Assembly: GCA_910579755.1 (NCBI GenBank)
Contig: CAJTVB010000001.1
Coordinates: 162,512 to 226,511 of the forward strand
Length of the DNA: 64,000 nucleotides
Reading direction: 5' to 3'
DNA from: an uncultured Acetatifactor sp.
Lineage (GTDB): Bacteria; Bacillota; Clostridia; Lachnospirales; Lachnospiraceae
Shown: in pieces, positions 40,648-49,611 of the stretch
Numbering within the stretch: position 1 is the stretch's first letter
How the letters are laid out: each line of letters starts with the position of its first letter
Made by a program: the position numbers and the translations under genes
Notes under the pieces: model-generated
Databases searched by the model: none
What the model was told of the DNA's origin: nothing
What the model saw: only the letters and a program-made list of their open reading frames with translations

Positions 40648-42129
40648 ATGGAATATGCATCGAATACATACGATCTCTATCATGACATACAGCAACGGAC
40701 CGGAGGGGAAATATACATAGGAGTGCTGGGACCGGTAAGGACGGGAAAATCTACTTTTATCAAACGCTTTATGGAGGAGATGGTTCTGCCCTACATGGAA
40801 GACGAACATGCGAAGGTCCGGGCTCAGGATGAACTGCCCCAGAGCGCCGGAGGCAAGACGATTACCACCACGGAACCCAAGTTTATTCCCAATGAGGCGG
40901 CCAATGTGACCTTAAGCGGCGATATTGCCGTGTCCGTGCGCCTCATCGACTGCGTGGGCTATATGGTGGAGGGAGCAGCGGGCCACATGGAAGAAGATGT
41001 GGAACGGATGGTGAAAACACCATGGTTTGACTATGAGATCCCCTTTACACAGGCGGCGGAGCTGGGAACGGATAAGGTCATGAACGACCATTCCACCATA
41101 GGTCTGGTGGTGACTACAGACGGAAGCTTTGGAGAAATTCCCAGAAGTAATTATCTGGAGGCGGAGGAAAAGACCATTCTGGCCCTGAAGAAGCTGCGGA
41201 AACCCTTCCTGGTGCTGGTAAACAGTCAGAAGCCCTATTCCGAGGACGCAAAGCGGACGGCGGCGGAGATTGGCGAAAAGTACGGGGTATCGGCTGTCAC
41301 GGTCAACTGTGAACAGCTGAAGAAGGATGATATCCACATGCTTCTGGAAAATGTACTGTACGAATTTCCCATATCGTCCATGGAGTTTTATATGCCTAAA
41401 TGGGTGGAAATGCTTCCTAACGACAACAGTATGAAAATCGACCTGATTGAAAAGGTGAAGCTGCTTATGAAGGATTACAGCACGATCCGAGATGTGCTGG
41501 ATAACCCTGTCAATCTGGAAAGCGAATACATAAAACGTTGTAAGACAGATACCATCAGCCTTTCGGACGGGAGCATCCGAGTCACGCTGGATGTGGAGGA
41601 GTCCTATTACTATGAAATGCTTACGGAAATGGTGGGAGAGCCTATTGCGGACGAATATCAGCTGATCAGTAAGCTGAGGAACTTCGCCTCCATGAAGCAT
41701 GAATATGCCAAGGTTCTGGATGCGGTGAATATGGTACGGATCAAGGGGTACGGCGTGGTGACCCCTGACAAGGACGAGATTATTCTGGAGAAACCGGAGC
41801 TGATCAAGCATGGCAATAAGTTTGGGGTCAAGATAAAGGCCTCCAGTCCTTCCATTCACATGATACGGGCCAATATTGAGACCGAGATCGCGCCTATTGT
41901 GGGAACCCAGGAGCAGGCGGATGATTTAATCAGCTTTATCAATCAGACGGATATGGAAAAGGGAATCTGGAATACGAATATTTTTGGAAAAACAGTGGAG
42001 CAGCTTGTGAACGACGGCATTACCGCCAAGGTGGCAGTGATCGGCGAGGAGAGTCAGCTGAAGCTGCAGGATACCATGCAGAAGATCGTCAATGACAGCA
42101 ACGGCGGAATGGTGTGCATCATCATTTAA
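40648..42129 (+). CDS. spoIVA: Stage IV sporulation protein A
   Basis: ATPase that polymerises on the forespore surface as the basement layer of the spore coat. The 493-residue protein has the TRAFAC-like Walker A GVLGPVRTGKSTFIKRFMEE near 25, LIDCVGYMVEGAAGHMEED near 97, the diagnostic GTDKVMNDHSTIGLVVTTDG near 145, and the C-terminal membrane-anchoring region ending NGGMVCIII. GAGGAGG lies seven bases before the ATG. It is good evidence that the organism forms endospores. It is a single-gene unit between two terminators. Confidence 0.97.
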   Translation: MEYASNTYDLYHDIQQRTGGEIYIGVLGPVRTGKSTFIKRFMEEMVLPYMEDEHAKVRAQDELPQSAGGKTITTTEPKFIPNEAANVTLSGDIAVSVRLIDCVGYMVEGAAGHMEEDVERMVKTPWFDYEIPFTQAAELGTDKVMNDHSTIGLVVTTDGSFGEIPRSNYLEAEEKTILALKKLRKPFLVLVNSQKPYSEDAKRTAAEIGEKYGVSAVTVNCEQLKKDDIHMLLENVLYEFPISSMEFYMPKWVEMLPNDNSMKIDLIEKVKLLMKDYSTIRDVLDNPVNLESEYIKRCKTDTISLSDGSIRVTLDVEESYYYEMLTEMVGEPIADEYQLISKLRNFASMKHEYAKVLDAVNMVRIKGYGVVTPDKDEIILEKPELIKHGNKFGVKIKASSPSIHMIRANIETEIAPIVGTQEQADDLISFINQTDMEKGIWNTNIFGKTVEQLVNDGITAKVAVIGEESQLKLQDTMQKIVNDSNGGMVCIII

Positions 42130-42146
42130 GTCCGCAAGAGGCAGAG

Positions 42147-42225
42147 AGCCGGAACTTTTTGCAAATGTGCCGCGGTAATTGGGGCGCAGAGCAAAAGAAT
42201 TCCGGCTTTATTTTATTCTGTATCA
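42147..42225 (+). terminator. Long-stem terminator after spoIVA
   Basis: AGCCGGAACTTTTTGC (from 42148) pairs imperfectly with GCAAAAGAATTCCGGCT (42191-42207), followed by TTATTTTATT. The loop is long. Confidence 0.6.
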
Positions 42226-42233
42226 TAAATGAA

Positions 42234-42262
42234 TTGATTTTTGATTATTTTTTCTGTATAAT
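42234..42262 (+). promoter_or_regulatory. Promoter of the nucleoside salvage operon
   Basis: TTGATT (42234-42239), 17 bases, TATAAT (42257-42262). The leader of about 85 bases shows no recognisable purine riboswitch. Confidence 0.75.
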
Positions 42263-42351
42263 GGTTGTTGTCTGATTACTGTATGGAAATACAATAATTG
42301 TCCAATGAGTTTGGAAGGCTTACCCGCAAAGCCGGCAAGGAGGATACGCCC

Positions 42352-43182
42352 ATGAGTGCAGAGTATGAGAAGCTTATGAGATGTTATGAATGTGTCAGAG
42401 AAAAGACGGATTTTGTTCCCAGGGCCGCCATTGTTCTGGGCTCCGGCCTGGGAGATTATGCGGAGGAGATCCGTGTGGAATTCGAGCTGCCCTACAGTGA
42501 AATACAGGGTTTTCCCGTATCCACGGTGCCGGGACACGCGGGAAGGTTTATTTTCGGTTATATCGATCAGGTGCCGGTGGTGTGCATGAAGGGAAGAGTG
42601 CATTACTATGAGGGATATCCGGTCAGCGATGTGGTGCTTCCCACCAGGTTGATGAAGCTTATGGGAGCCGGAATATTGTTTTTGACCAATGCTGCAGGAG
42701 GTGTGAATACCTCGTTTCACCCGGGAGATCTGATGCTGATCCGGGATCATATTTCCGTGTTTGCGCCAAATCCCTTGATCGGCTCCAACTTGGATGAGCT
42801 GGGGGTCCGGTTTCCGGATATGAGCACTGTATACGACAGGGAGCTTCAGGGAGTGATTCGAAAAGCGGCAAAGGAGAACGGCATTTTCCTGCAGGAAGGC
42901 GTATATGCTCAGCTCACAGGGCCTTCTTTTGAATCTCCGGCAGAAATCCGTATGATGCGCAGCCTTGGCTGTGACGCCGTGGGTATGAGCACTGTGGTGG
43001 AGGCCATTGCGGCCAATCACATGGGAATGAAGATCTGCGGGATTTCCTGTATCAGCAATCTGGCGGCAGGAATGACTATGAATCCGCTGACCCATCAGGA
43101 GGTTCAGGAGGCGGCGGACATGGCGGCACCCCATTTTAAAAAGCTGGTGACAGAGTCCGTCAAAGCCATGGGGGCATTATAA
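42352..43182 (+). CDS. punA: Purine-nucleoside phosphorylase
   Basis: Phosphorolysis of purine nucleosides to base and ribose 1-phosphate. The 276-residue protein is the trimeric PNP type: VLGSGLGDYAEEI near 30, KGRVHYYEGYP near 83, LFLTNAAGGVNTSFHPGDLM near 108 and GMSTVVEAIAANHMGM near 212 with the substrate-binding Glu, Met and Asn positions. ATG 42352 follows AAGGAGG; the open frame extends 18 codons upstream without a site. First gene of the punA-cdd-mtaD-permease operon, three of whose junctions overlap or nearly touch. Confidence 0.95.
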   Translation: MSAEYEKLMRCYECVREKTDFVPRAAIVLGSGLGDYAEEIRVEFELPYSEIQGFPVSTVPGHAGRFIFGYIDQVPVVCMKGRVHYYEGYPVSDVVLPTRLMKLMGAGILFLTNAAGGVNTSFHPGDLMLIRDHISVFAPNPLIGSNLDELGVRFPDMSTVYDRELQGVIRKAAKENGIFLQEGVYAQLTGPSFESPAEIRMMRSLGCDAVGMSTVVEAIAANHMGMKICGISCISNLAAGMTMNPLTHQEVQEAADMAAPHFKKLVTESVKAMGAL

Positions 43183-43183
43183 T

Positions 43184-43603
43184 ATGGATAAATTGTTGAG
43201 GGGGGAGCTGATCTGTAAGGCGCTGGAGGCCCGAGAGCATGCCTATGTACCCTATTCTCATTACGCCGTTGGGGCCGCATTGCTTTCGGCGGACGGACAG
43301 GTAATCCAGGGCTGCAATATTGAAAATGCGTCTTACGGAGCCACAAACTGTGCGGAGCGGACGGCGGTTTTTCAGGCGGTGGCTCAGGGGATGAGGAAAT
43401 TCAGGGCCATAGCCATCTCCGGCGGCATGGAGGGAAGGCAGCCTGAGGACTATGCCTATCCCTGTGGTATCTGTCGGCAGGTGCTGCAGGAATTTGCAGA
43501 AGAGAATTTTAAGGTGATCGTGGCAAAGAATGTGGAGGATTTTCAGGAATATGACCTGAAGGAGCTTCTGCCGCTGGGGTTTGGAGGAGGATCAATCAGA
43601 TGA
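43184..43603 (+). CDS. cdd: Cytidine deaminase
   Basis: Deaminates cytidine and deoxycytidine to uridine forms. The 139-residue protein has the zinc site in TNCAERTAVFQAVAQG (Cys and the catalytic Glu, about 55-58) and YPCGICRQVLQEFAEE near 90. The start is one base after the stop of punA, with no independent strong site, so translational coupling is likely. Its stop overlaps the next gene by four bases. Confidence 0.97.
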   Translation: MDKLLRGELICKALEAREHAYVPYSHYAVGAALLSADGQVIQGCNIENASYGATNCAERTAVFQAVAQGMRKFRAIAISGGMEGRQPEDYAYPCGICRQVLQEFAEENFKVIVAKNVEDFQEYDLKELLPLGFGGGSIR

Positions 43604-44898
43604 ATATCCGGCTGTATCACGCAAAAATATTGACTATGGAGAAGGACAGGCCTGTTTTTGACGGAGAGGTCTGGGTGAAGGATTCCAGGATCGTCTATGT
43701 GGGACCACAGATGGAACAGAAGGATAAAGAGGAGGTTCTGCCCCGAATCTCCTGGGACATTGAGATGGATTGCAAAGAGGATCTGCTGATGCCGGGCTTT
43801 AAGAACGCTCATACCCATTCCGCCATGACCTTTCTGCGATCCTTCGCAGACGACGTGCCCCTGCAGCAGTGGCTGAATGAAAAGGTGTTTCCCTATGAGG
43901 CCAGGCTTACCGGAGAGGATATTTATCATCTTACCAGGCTGGCTGTGCTGGAGTATCTTACCTCCGGAATCACCTCGATTTTTGACATGTATCTGACGCC
44001 GGACACCACGGCGGCAGCCTGCATGGATACGGGAATGCGGTGTGTGCTTACCAGCGGTCTGAATGATTTCAGCTCATCCATAGAGCAGGCGGAGGAGGAA
44101 TATAAAAAGTGGAACGGGGCGGATTCTCTGATCAGCTATCAGCTGGGATTCCATGCGGAATATACCTGCTCCAGAGAGCTGCTGGAGAATGTAGCAAAGC
44201 TGGCGCACCGGTATGAGGCTCCCATATTTACCCATCTGGCGGAAACCGAAAGGGAGGTGGCGGAATGCCGGGAAAGGTATGGAACTACGCCGGCAGTGTT
44301 TCTGGATTCTTTGGGCCTGTTTGAATATGGCGGCGGGGGCTTCCACTGCGTCCACATGACGGATCGGGATATGGAGGTATTCCAAAGGCGTGGTCTGTAC
44401 GCGGTGACCAATCCGGCTTCAAATCTGAAGCTGGCCAGCGGCATTGCCCCCATTGCGGAGCTTGAGAAGCGGAGAATTCCCGTAGCTGTGGGCACGGACG
44501 GGCCGGCCAGCAACAATTGTCTGGACATGTTCCGGGAAATGTTTCTGATCACGGGCCTGAGCAAGATCCGGGAAAAGGATGCCGCCAGTGTGGATGGGGC
44601 AGAAGTGCTGAGGATGGCTACGGTGAACGGAGCCGGGGTCATGGGGCTTCCGGATGCGGATGTTTTGGCGGAAGGAAAGCTGGCGGATCTGATTCTTTTG
44701 GATCTTCATCAGCCCAATATGCAGCCCGTCCATAATATAGCGAAAAACATTGTGTACAGCGGAAGCAAGTCCAATGTGCGAATGACCATGATAAACGGCA
44801 GGATCCGCTACCGGAACGGTGAGTTCAACATAGGAGAAAGTCCGGAGAAAATATATGCGGAGTGCAGCAGGATTGTAAGGCGTCTCACGGGTATGTAA
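43600..44898 (+). CDS. mtaD: MtaD-type amidohydrolase (MTA/SAH/guanine-like deaminase)
   Basis: 432-residue amidohydrolase of the ATZ/TRZ superfamily. Metal ligands are in PGFKNAHTHSAMTFLRSFAD (HxH, about 67-69), GFHAEYTCS near 186 (His), FTHLAETEREV near 207 (His) and VGTDGPASNNCLDMF near 300 (Asp). The N-terminus and the C-terminal KLADLILLDL belong to the small composite sandwich domain. The closest family is 5-methylthioadenosine/S-adenosylhomocysteine deaminase; another purine or pterin substrate is possible. The setting, between cytidine deaminase and a purine permease, supports a salvage role. Confidence 0.88.
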   Translation: MNIRLYHAKILTMEKDRPVFDGEVWVKDSRIVYVGPQMEQKDKEEVLPRISWDIEMDCKEDLLMPGFKNAHTHSAMTFLRSFADDVPLQQWLNEKVFPYEARLTGEDIYHLTRLAVLEYLTSGITSIFDMYLTPDTTAAACMDTGMRCVLTSGLNDFSSSIEQAEEEYKKWNGADSLISYQLGFHAEYTCSRELLENVAKLAHRYEAPIFTHLAETEREVAECRERYGTTPAVFLDSLGLFEYGGGGFHCVHMTDRDMEVFQRRGLYAVTNPASNLKLASGIAPIAELEKRRIPVAVGTDGPASNNCLDMFREMFLITGLSKIREKDAASVDGAEVLRMATVNGAGVMGLPDADVLAEGKLADLILLDLHQPNMQPVHNIAKNIVYSGSKSNVRMTMINGRIRYRNGEFNIGESPEKIYAECSRIVRRLTGM

Positions 44899-44955
44899 CC
44901 CTTTTGCGCTTCACAATAAACGGTTCTATTAACAACTTACACAGGAGGGAGAAAA

Positions 44956-46323
44956 ATGTTAGAGAAATTGTTCAAACTCAAGGAGAACAACACGAATGTG
45001 AAGACTGAGGTTATGGCGGGTATCACAACCTTTATGACCATGGCGTACATTCTTGCTGTGAACCCCAACATCCTTTCCGCAGCGGGAATGGATGCACAGG
45101 CGGTTCTCCTGGCGACGGCGCTGGCGTCATTTTTGGGCACCTGCCTGATGGCGTTTCTCGCCAACTATCCGTTTGCCCTGGCCCCGGGCATGGGCCTTAA
45201 CGCGTATTTTGCCTATACCGTAGTATTGACCTACGGTTATTCTTGGCAGATTGCGCTGATGGCGGTATTTGTAGAAGGGCTTATTTTTATCATTCTGTCC
45301 GTGACTAATGTCCGGGAGGCTATCTTCAATGCCATTCCCGTGACGCTGAAGGCGGCGGTCAGTGCCGGCATCGGCCTGTTTATCGCCTTTATCGGTCTTC
45401 AGAATGCCAAGATCGTGGTGAACAATGATTCCACGCTGGTGACCTACCAGAACTTTAAGGCAGACTTCAGCTCCGTAGGTATGGGTGCTCTGCTTGCCCT
45501 GATCGGTGTGCTGATCACGGGCTTTCTTCTCATCAAGAAGGTCAAGGGAGGCATCCTTTTCGGCATCCTGATCACCTGGGTGCTGGGAATCCTCTGCGAG
45601 CTGGTGGGCTTCTACAAGCCCAATCCGGATCTGGGAATGTATTCCGTGATCCCCACAAGGTTTTTCACACTGGACTTTTCGCCTCTGGGAAATACCTTCG
45701 GACAGGTGTTTAAGGCGGATTTCGGCGCACTGAAAAGCATAACCGAATTTATCGTAGTGATCTTCGCATTCTTGTTTGTTGACATTTTTGATACGCTGGG
45801 AACTCTTATCGGCGTATCCTCCAAGGCCAACATGCTGGACAAGGATGGAAAGCTTCCCCGGATCAAGGGAGCTCTTCTGGCAGACGCCATCGCCACCAGC
45901 GCAGGCGCCATACTGGGTACCTCCACCACCACTACTTATGTGGAAAGTGCTTCCGGCGTTACCGAGGGCGGAAGAACGGGTCTGACCGCTGTGACCACCG
46001 GACTTCTGTTTCTGGTATCCATGGTGCTGTCGCCTCTGTTTTTGACCATTCCTTCCTTCGCCACGGCGCCGGCTCTGATCATCGTGGGCTTTTATATGAT
46101 CGCATCGGTGGCCAAGATCAACTGGGAGAATATGTTGGAAGCCATTCCCGCATTCCTATGTATTCTTTCCATGCCGCTGATGTACAGCATCTCCGAGGGA
46201 ATTGCCGTAGGCGTTATCTCCTGGACGATCCTGCATCTGTGCGCGGGTAAGGCCAAGGGAAAGGTGAGCATTCTTATGTATGTGCTCACGGTATTGTTTA
46301 TTTTGAAGTATATTTTCCTTTGA
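44956..46323 (+). CDS. NCS2 family purine permease (AzgA/PbuG type)
   Basis: 455 residues with about 12-14 membrane helices of the AzgA-like NCS2 group, which takes up adenine, guanine and hypoxanthine. Family motifs are TFMTMAYILAVNPNILSAAG near 20, ALAPGMGLNAYFAYTVV near 75, VDIFDTLGTLIGVSSKANML near 275 and GTSTTTTYVESASGVTEGGR near 320, which form the substrate-binding carboxylates. GGAGGGAG precedes the ATG. It ends the salvage operon and is followed by a strong terminator. Confidence 0.94.
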   Translation: MLEKLFKLKENNTNVKTEVMAGITTFMTMAYILAVNPNILSAAGMDAQAVLLATALASFLGTCLMAFLANYPFALAPGMGLNAYFAYTVVLTYGYSWQIALMAVFVEGLIFIILSVTNVREAIFNAIPVTLKAAVSAGIGLFIAFIGLQNAKIVVNNDSTLVTYQNFKADFSSVGMGALLALIGVLITGFLLIKKVKGGILFGILITWVLGILCELVGFYKPNPDLGMYSVIPTRFFTLDFSPLGNTFGQVFKADFGALKSITEFIVVIFAFLFVDIFDTLGTLIGVSSKANMLDKDGKLPRIKGALLADAIATSAGAILGTSTTTTYVESASGVTEGGRTGLTAVTTGLLFLVSMVLSPLFLTIPSFATAPALIIVGFYMIASVAKINWENMLEAIPAFLCILSMPLMYSISEGIAVGVISWTILHLCAGKAKGKVSILMYVLTVLFILKYIFL

Positions 46324-46333
46324 TCTTCGAAAC

Positions 46334-46367
46334 CAAAAGACGGGCGGCATCTGCCGTCCGTCTTTTG
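46334..46367 (+). terminator. Terminator of the salvage operon
   Basis: CAAAAGACGGGCGGCA (46334-46349) pairs with TGCCGTCCGTCTTTTG (46352-46367) with one wobble and a two-base loop. Confidence 0.85.
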
Positions 46368-46405
46368 AATCATCCCGCAGGAATAAGAATTGAGGAATTT
46401 ATGAT

Positions 46406-48094
46406 ATGGAATATGTTTTAATGATTATTGTGTCGATTCTCATTGTGGCGGCAATTCTGATTCTGGAAGGATACCGCGCCGTAAAGGAAGAAAAAAAATT
46501 TACCAGAAGATTGTACGAAGATTATGAGAGTCTTTTTCAAAAAGACTATTCCCTGGAGCGCTTTGCAAAGCTGGGAAGCTACTACAGTCGTCACCGGAAA
46601 CCGGGCCAGATCGATGATATTACCTGGAATGACCTGGGGATGGATGAAATTTTCAAACGAATGGATTATACCTTTTCCGCTTCTGGAGAGGAATATTTAT
46701 ATCATACACTTAGAAGCCCCAGGCAGAATCGGCAGGAGCTGGAGCATCTGGAAGAGGTAGTGGCTTTTTTCGGGGATCATCCCGATGAGAGAGTCAAGGT
46801 ACAGCTTCAGATGCGGAAGCTGGGGCATACAGGGAAATTTTCCCTCTACGATTATATAGAAAATCTGGATTATCTGGGAGAGCGCTCCAACAAAAAGCAT
46901 TATCTGATGGATTTTCTGTATCTTCCGCTGATCGGAATGCTGTGGGTCTATTTTTCCGCCGCAATTATAGGAATCGTAGTTTTGACCATCTACAATATTG
47001 TCAGCTATTTTAAGGAAAAGAATGAGATTGATCCCTATATTGTGAGCTTTGCCTATGTGATGCGGCTTCAGGCCGTCTGCGGGCAGCTTGAAAAAATTGA
47101 TATTCCCGTCTGTGCTGATGAGATAGAGTGTATCCGCCGCCACAGGAACAGACTTCAGAGCATGCGGCGCAATTCCTTCTGGGTTATGGCGGAAAACAGG
47201 GGAAATGCCTCGGGGGATATTCTCAGTATCTTCATGGACTATATCCGAATGGTTTTTCATGTGGATCTGATCAAATTCAACAGCATGCTGCAAGTTCTGA
47301 GGGGACATATTGAGGATGTGGATGCCCTGATCGGTACTGCAGGGTTCCTGGAGACGGCAGTTTCTATCTGGCTCTTTCGACAGTCCGTGGGAGAAGAGGG
47401 ATGGTGCAGGCCGGAATTTACAGACAGGCCGGAGATCGCAATTTGTGGGGGATACCATCCGCTTTTGAAGGATCCTGTAAAAAACAGCGTCACGGCAGAA
47501 AGAGGCGTGCTTCTCACCGGCTCCAACGCCTCGGGTAAATCCACCTTTTTAAAGACAGTGGCGTTGAACGCCATATTGGCACAGTCCACCAATACCTGTA
47601 TGGCGTCGTCCTACCGAGCGTCCTTCTTCTATATTTATTCCTCCATGGCTCTGCGGGATGACATGGGGAGCGGAGAGAGCTATTATATTGTGGAGATCCG
47701 TGCCTTGAAGCGTATACTGGACGCTGCCTCCGCCGGGGAGAAGCCGGTGCTGTGCTTTGTGGACGAGGTTCTGCGGGGAACCAATACGGTGGAACGGATT
47801 GCCGCCTCCACCCAGATCCTGAAGTCTCTGGGAAGCGCGGGAATTCTCTGCTTTGCGGCTACTCATGACATCGAGCTCACAGAGCTTTTAAAGAAGGATT
47901 TCGATAATTATCATTTTGAGGAGGAGGTACGGGACGGTGACGTATTCTTTAATTACTGCCTGATGACAGGAAAAGCCTCCACACGCAATGCCATTCGGCT
48001 TTTGGAGCTGATGGGCTATGATGAAAAGATTATCGAAAGGGCGACTGCCCAGGCAGAGCATTTTCTGGAGTCAGGAGACTGGCAGGAGGCGTAA
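46406..48094 (+). CDS. Membrane-anchored MutS-like ATPase
   Basis: 562 residues. An N-terminal helix (YVLMIIVSILIVAAILILEG) and a central pair of helices (FLYLPLIGMLWVYFSAAIIG, IVVLTIYNIVSYF; about 170-205) anchor it in the membrane. A MutS-core-like helical region is followed by a MutS domain V ATPase: Walker A LLTGSNASGKSTFLKTVALN near 370, ALRDDMGSGESYYIVEIRAL, Walker B LCFVDEVLRGTNTVERIAAS and the His switch FAATHDIELTELL. Mismatch-recognition domains are absent, so it is not a repair MutS. It belongs to a small uncharacterised MutS-related membrane group; function unknown. Confidence 0.85.
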   Translation: MEYVLMIIVSILIVAAILILEGYRAVKEEKKFTRRLYEDYESLFQKDYSLERFAKLGSYYSRHRKPGQIDDITWNDLGMDEIFKRMDYTFSASGEEYLYHTLRSPRQNRQELEHLEEVVAFFGDHPDERVKVQLQMRKLGHTGKFSLYDYIENLDYLGERSNKKHYLMDFLYLPLIGMLWVYFSAAIIGIVVLTIYNIVSYFKEKNEIDPYIVSFAYVMRLQAVCGQLEKIDIPVCADEIECIRRHRNRLQSMRRNSFWVMAENRGNASGDILSIFMDYIRMVFHVDLIKFNSMLQVLRGHIEDVDALIGTAGFLETAVSIWLFRQSVGEEGWCRPEFTDRPEIAICGGYHPLLKDPVKNSVTAERGVLLTGSNASGKSTFLKTVALNAILAQSTNTCMASSYRASFFYIYSSMALRDDMGSGESYYIVEIRALKRILDAASAGEKPVLCFVDEVLRGTNTVERIAASTQILKSLGSAGILCFAATHDIELTELLKKDFDNYHFEEEVRDGDVFFNYCLMTGKASTRNAIRLLELMGYDEKIIERATAQAEHFLESGDWQEA

Positions 48095-48125
48095 ACATGG
48101 ACATTGGATTCTGAAAAGGAGAAGT

Positions 48126-48779
48126 ATGAGAGGAAAATGCATTGTAATTGGAGCAGGGGATTTGACAGTGGGAGAGCTTCAAAGGGAGGCGGGGGACTTT
48201 GTGATCGCTGTGGATGGAGGAGCTGATTACTGTCGGATTTTGGATCTGCAGCCGGATCTGATTCTGGGGGATTTCGATTCGGTGAGCGCAGAAGGGGCGG
48301 AAATTGTTAACAGCCTGGAGAAGCAGTCTCCGGAGCGCGTTCTTAGGCTGCCTCAGGAAAAGGATGATACGGACATGCTGGCGGCCCTGAAGGCAGGGCT
48401 GCAGCGAGGATACAGGGATTTCAGGATCTACGGAGGCTGCGGCGGACGTCTGGATCATACGCTGGCCAATATACAGTGTCTGCTGTACCTGAAAAAGCAG
48501 GGAGCCGTGGGCTATTTGCTGGAAGGGACAGGCATGATATTGGTTTTGTGGAATGAAGAAATAGCCTTTCGTAAAAATATGAAAGGCATCCTGTCACTGT
48601 TTTCTCTGGTCGAAAGATCAACAGGCGTATATATCAAAGGCATGAAGTATCTTTTGAGTGATGCTGTGGTCAGCAATGACTTTCCTGTGGGCATCAGCAA
48701 TGAATTTATCGGAGAGCAGGCAGTCATATCCGTCAGAAACGGCGCGTTGGCCTGCATGATCCAGTACACAGAAGAGTAA
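48126..48779 (+). CDS. thiN: Thiamine pyrophosphokinase
   Basis: Makes thiamine diphosphate from thiamine and ATP. The 217-residue protein has the N-terminal catalytic domain with VIAVDGGADYCRILDLQPDL near 25, ILGDFDSVS near 47 (metal and ATP residues), LPQEKDDTDMLAAL near 77 and GGCGGRLDHTLANI near 100, then a beta-rich thiamine-binding domain. ATG 48126 follows AAGGAGAAG. No TPP riboswitch-like sequence lies in the 31-base gap to the MutS-like gene. Confidence 0.93.
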   Translation: MRGKCIVIGAGDLTVGELQREAGDFVIAVDGGADYCRILDLQPDLILGDFDSVSAEGAEIVNSLEKQSPERVLRLPQEKDDTDMLAALKAGLQRGYRDFRIYGGCGGRLDHTLANIQCLLYLKKQGAVGYLLEGTGMILVLWNEEIAFRKNMKGILSLFSLVERSTGVYIKGMKYLLSDAVVSNDFPVGISNEFIGEQAVISVRNGALACMIQYTEE

Positions 48780-48795
48780 GGATACAGGCGGAAGC

Positions 48796-49086
48796 TTACA
48801 GATATTGATTGGGCATCCTTTTGAACAGAAACCTCACCGGGTAGCCCTTTTCATCGCATACGGACCGTGTGATCTCTTCCGCCTTCTCCCTTACATTTTC
48901 ATTGACACAGATGATACAGACATTTTTTCTGCGGCCAAACAGAGTGGGCTTGAGCCAATGAATATAGTAGGAGATGCGTTCCTGAAGCAGACGCTTTTCA
49001 ATCATCCTTTTGCAGTCCATGTCAGAAATTTCACATAATTCAATTTCATTATTGACTTTTAACGCAGTGTATATTGGATGCTCCAT
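48796..49086 (-). CDS. Small conserved-looking protein of unknown function
   Basis: 96 residues, not recognised. It is charged, with predicted helical and strand segments: EHPIYTALKVNNEIELCEIS, KRLLQERISYYIHWLKPTLF and NVCIICVNENVREKAEEITR. It resembles a small alpha/beta domain, perhaps nucleotide- or metal-binding, but no motif is diagnostic. AAGGGGAG precedes the ATG and a minus-strand promoter lies upstream, so expression is likely. It is divergent from the 92-residue gene at 49232. Confidence 0.6.
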   Translation of the reverse strand: MEHPIYTALKVNNEIELCEISDMDCKRMIEKRLLQERISYYIHWLKPTLFGRRKNVCIICVNENVREKAEEITRSVCDEKGYPVRFLFKRMPNQYL

Positions 49087-49121
49087 TTTTTCTCCCCTTG
49101 TAAAAAAGATATTCTAATATA

Positions 49122-49151
49122 AGTATACCATATATTCACCATGGAACGCAA
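49122..49151 (-). promoter_or_regulatory. Promoter of the 96-residue gene
   Basis: Minus strand TTGCGT (49146-49151), 18 bases, TATACT (49122-49127). Confidence 0.55.
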
Positions 49152-49168
49152 TGTGAAAGTTACCGGTC

Positions 49169-49197
49169 TTTACACAAATCTCTTTTTGGTCTATACT
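49169..49197 (+). promoter_or_regulatory. Promoter of the 92-residue coiled-coil gene
   Basis: TTTACA (49169-49174), 17 bases, TATACT (49192-49197). It starts 18 bases from the divergent minus-strand promoter. Confidence 0.7.
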
Positions 49198-49231
49198 GGT
49201 ATTAAATGAAACGGAATCAGGAGGTACGATT

Positions 49232-49510
49232 ATGGACTTTATTGAGAAATTGGGCGATACTATTTCCAGCAAGGGAAAGGAAGTGGCCGAAAAGGCTAAG
49301 GAGACGGCGGAGATCCTCGCTTTGAAGGGGCAGATTTCCACATGCGAGGAGGTGATCCGGAAAAATTATGTGGAGATTGGAAAGATGTATTTTGAGCAAT
49401 ACGGCGAAATGCCGGAGGAACCCTTTGAAAAGCAGTGCCGGGCGATACACAATGCCATGAATGGTGTGAAGGAGCTGCAGGAGCGTATCAATGAGTTAAA
49501 AGGGCTTTGA
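49232..49510 (+). CDS. Small helical (coiled-coil) protein of unknown function
   Basis: 92 residues, almost wholly alpha-helical: DFIEKLGDTISSKGKEVAEK, AKETAEILALKGQISTCEEV and a C-terminal AIHNAMNGVKELQERINELK. It resembles the zinc-ribbon-less N-terminal helical part of small Lachnospiraceae proteins of unknown role; there is no signal peptide or membrane helix. AGGAGGT precedes the ATG. It has its own promoter and a perfect terminator, so it is a short, probably well-expressed monocistronic unit. Confidence 0.75.
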   Translation: MDFIEKLGDTISSKGKEVAEKAKETAEILALKGQISTCEEVIRKNYVEIGKMYFEQYGEMPEEPFEKQCRAIHNAMNGVKELQERINELKGL

Positions 49511-49521
49511 TATAGTAAAAT

Positions 49522-49566
49522 AAAACCCCCATGGCTGGCATGTGCTGAGCCATGGGGGTTTTGTTT
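49522..49566. terminator. Bidirectional terminator, 15-bp perfect stem
   Basis: AAAACCCCCATGGCT (49522-49536) and AGCCATGGGGGTTTT (49548-49562), followed by GTTT on the plus strand and A-rich sequence on the other side. It serves both the 92-residue gene and the convergent PBP gene. Confidence 0.9.
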
Positions 49567-49611
49567 CGTAATTCATGACAATAGAATTTTCACGAAGCGT
49601 GGACTCTATTG

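Noticed and set aside
42262..42351. Purine riboswitch before the nucleoside phosphorylase gene
   Set aside because: The conserved loop bases and paired arms of the purine aptamer are not found; the leader is short and weakly structured.
48095..48125. TPP riboswitch before thiN
   Set aside because: Only 31 bases separate it from the previous gene and the conserved CTGAGA element is absent.
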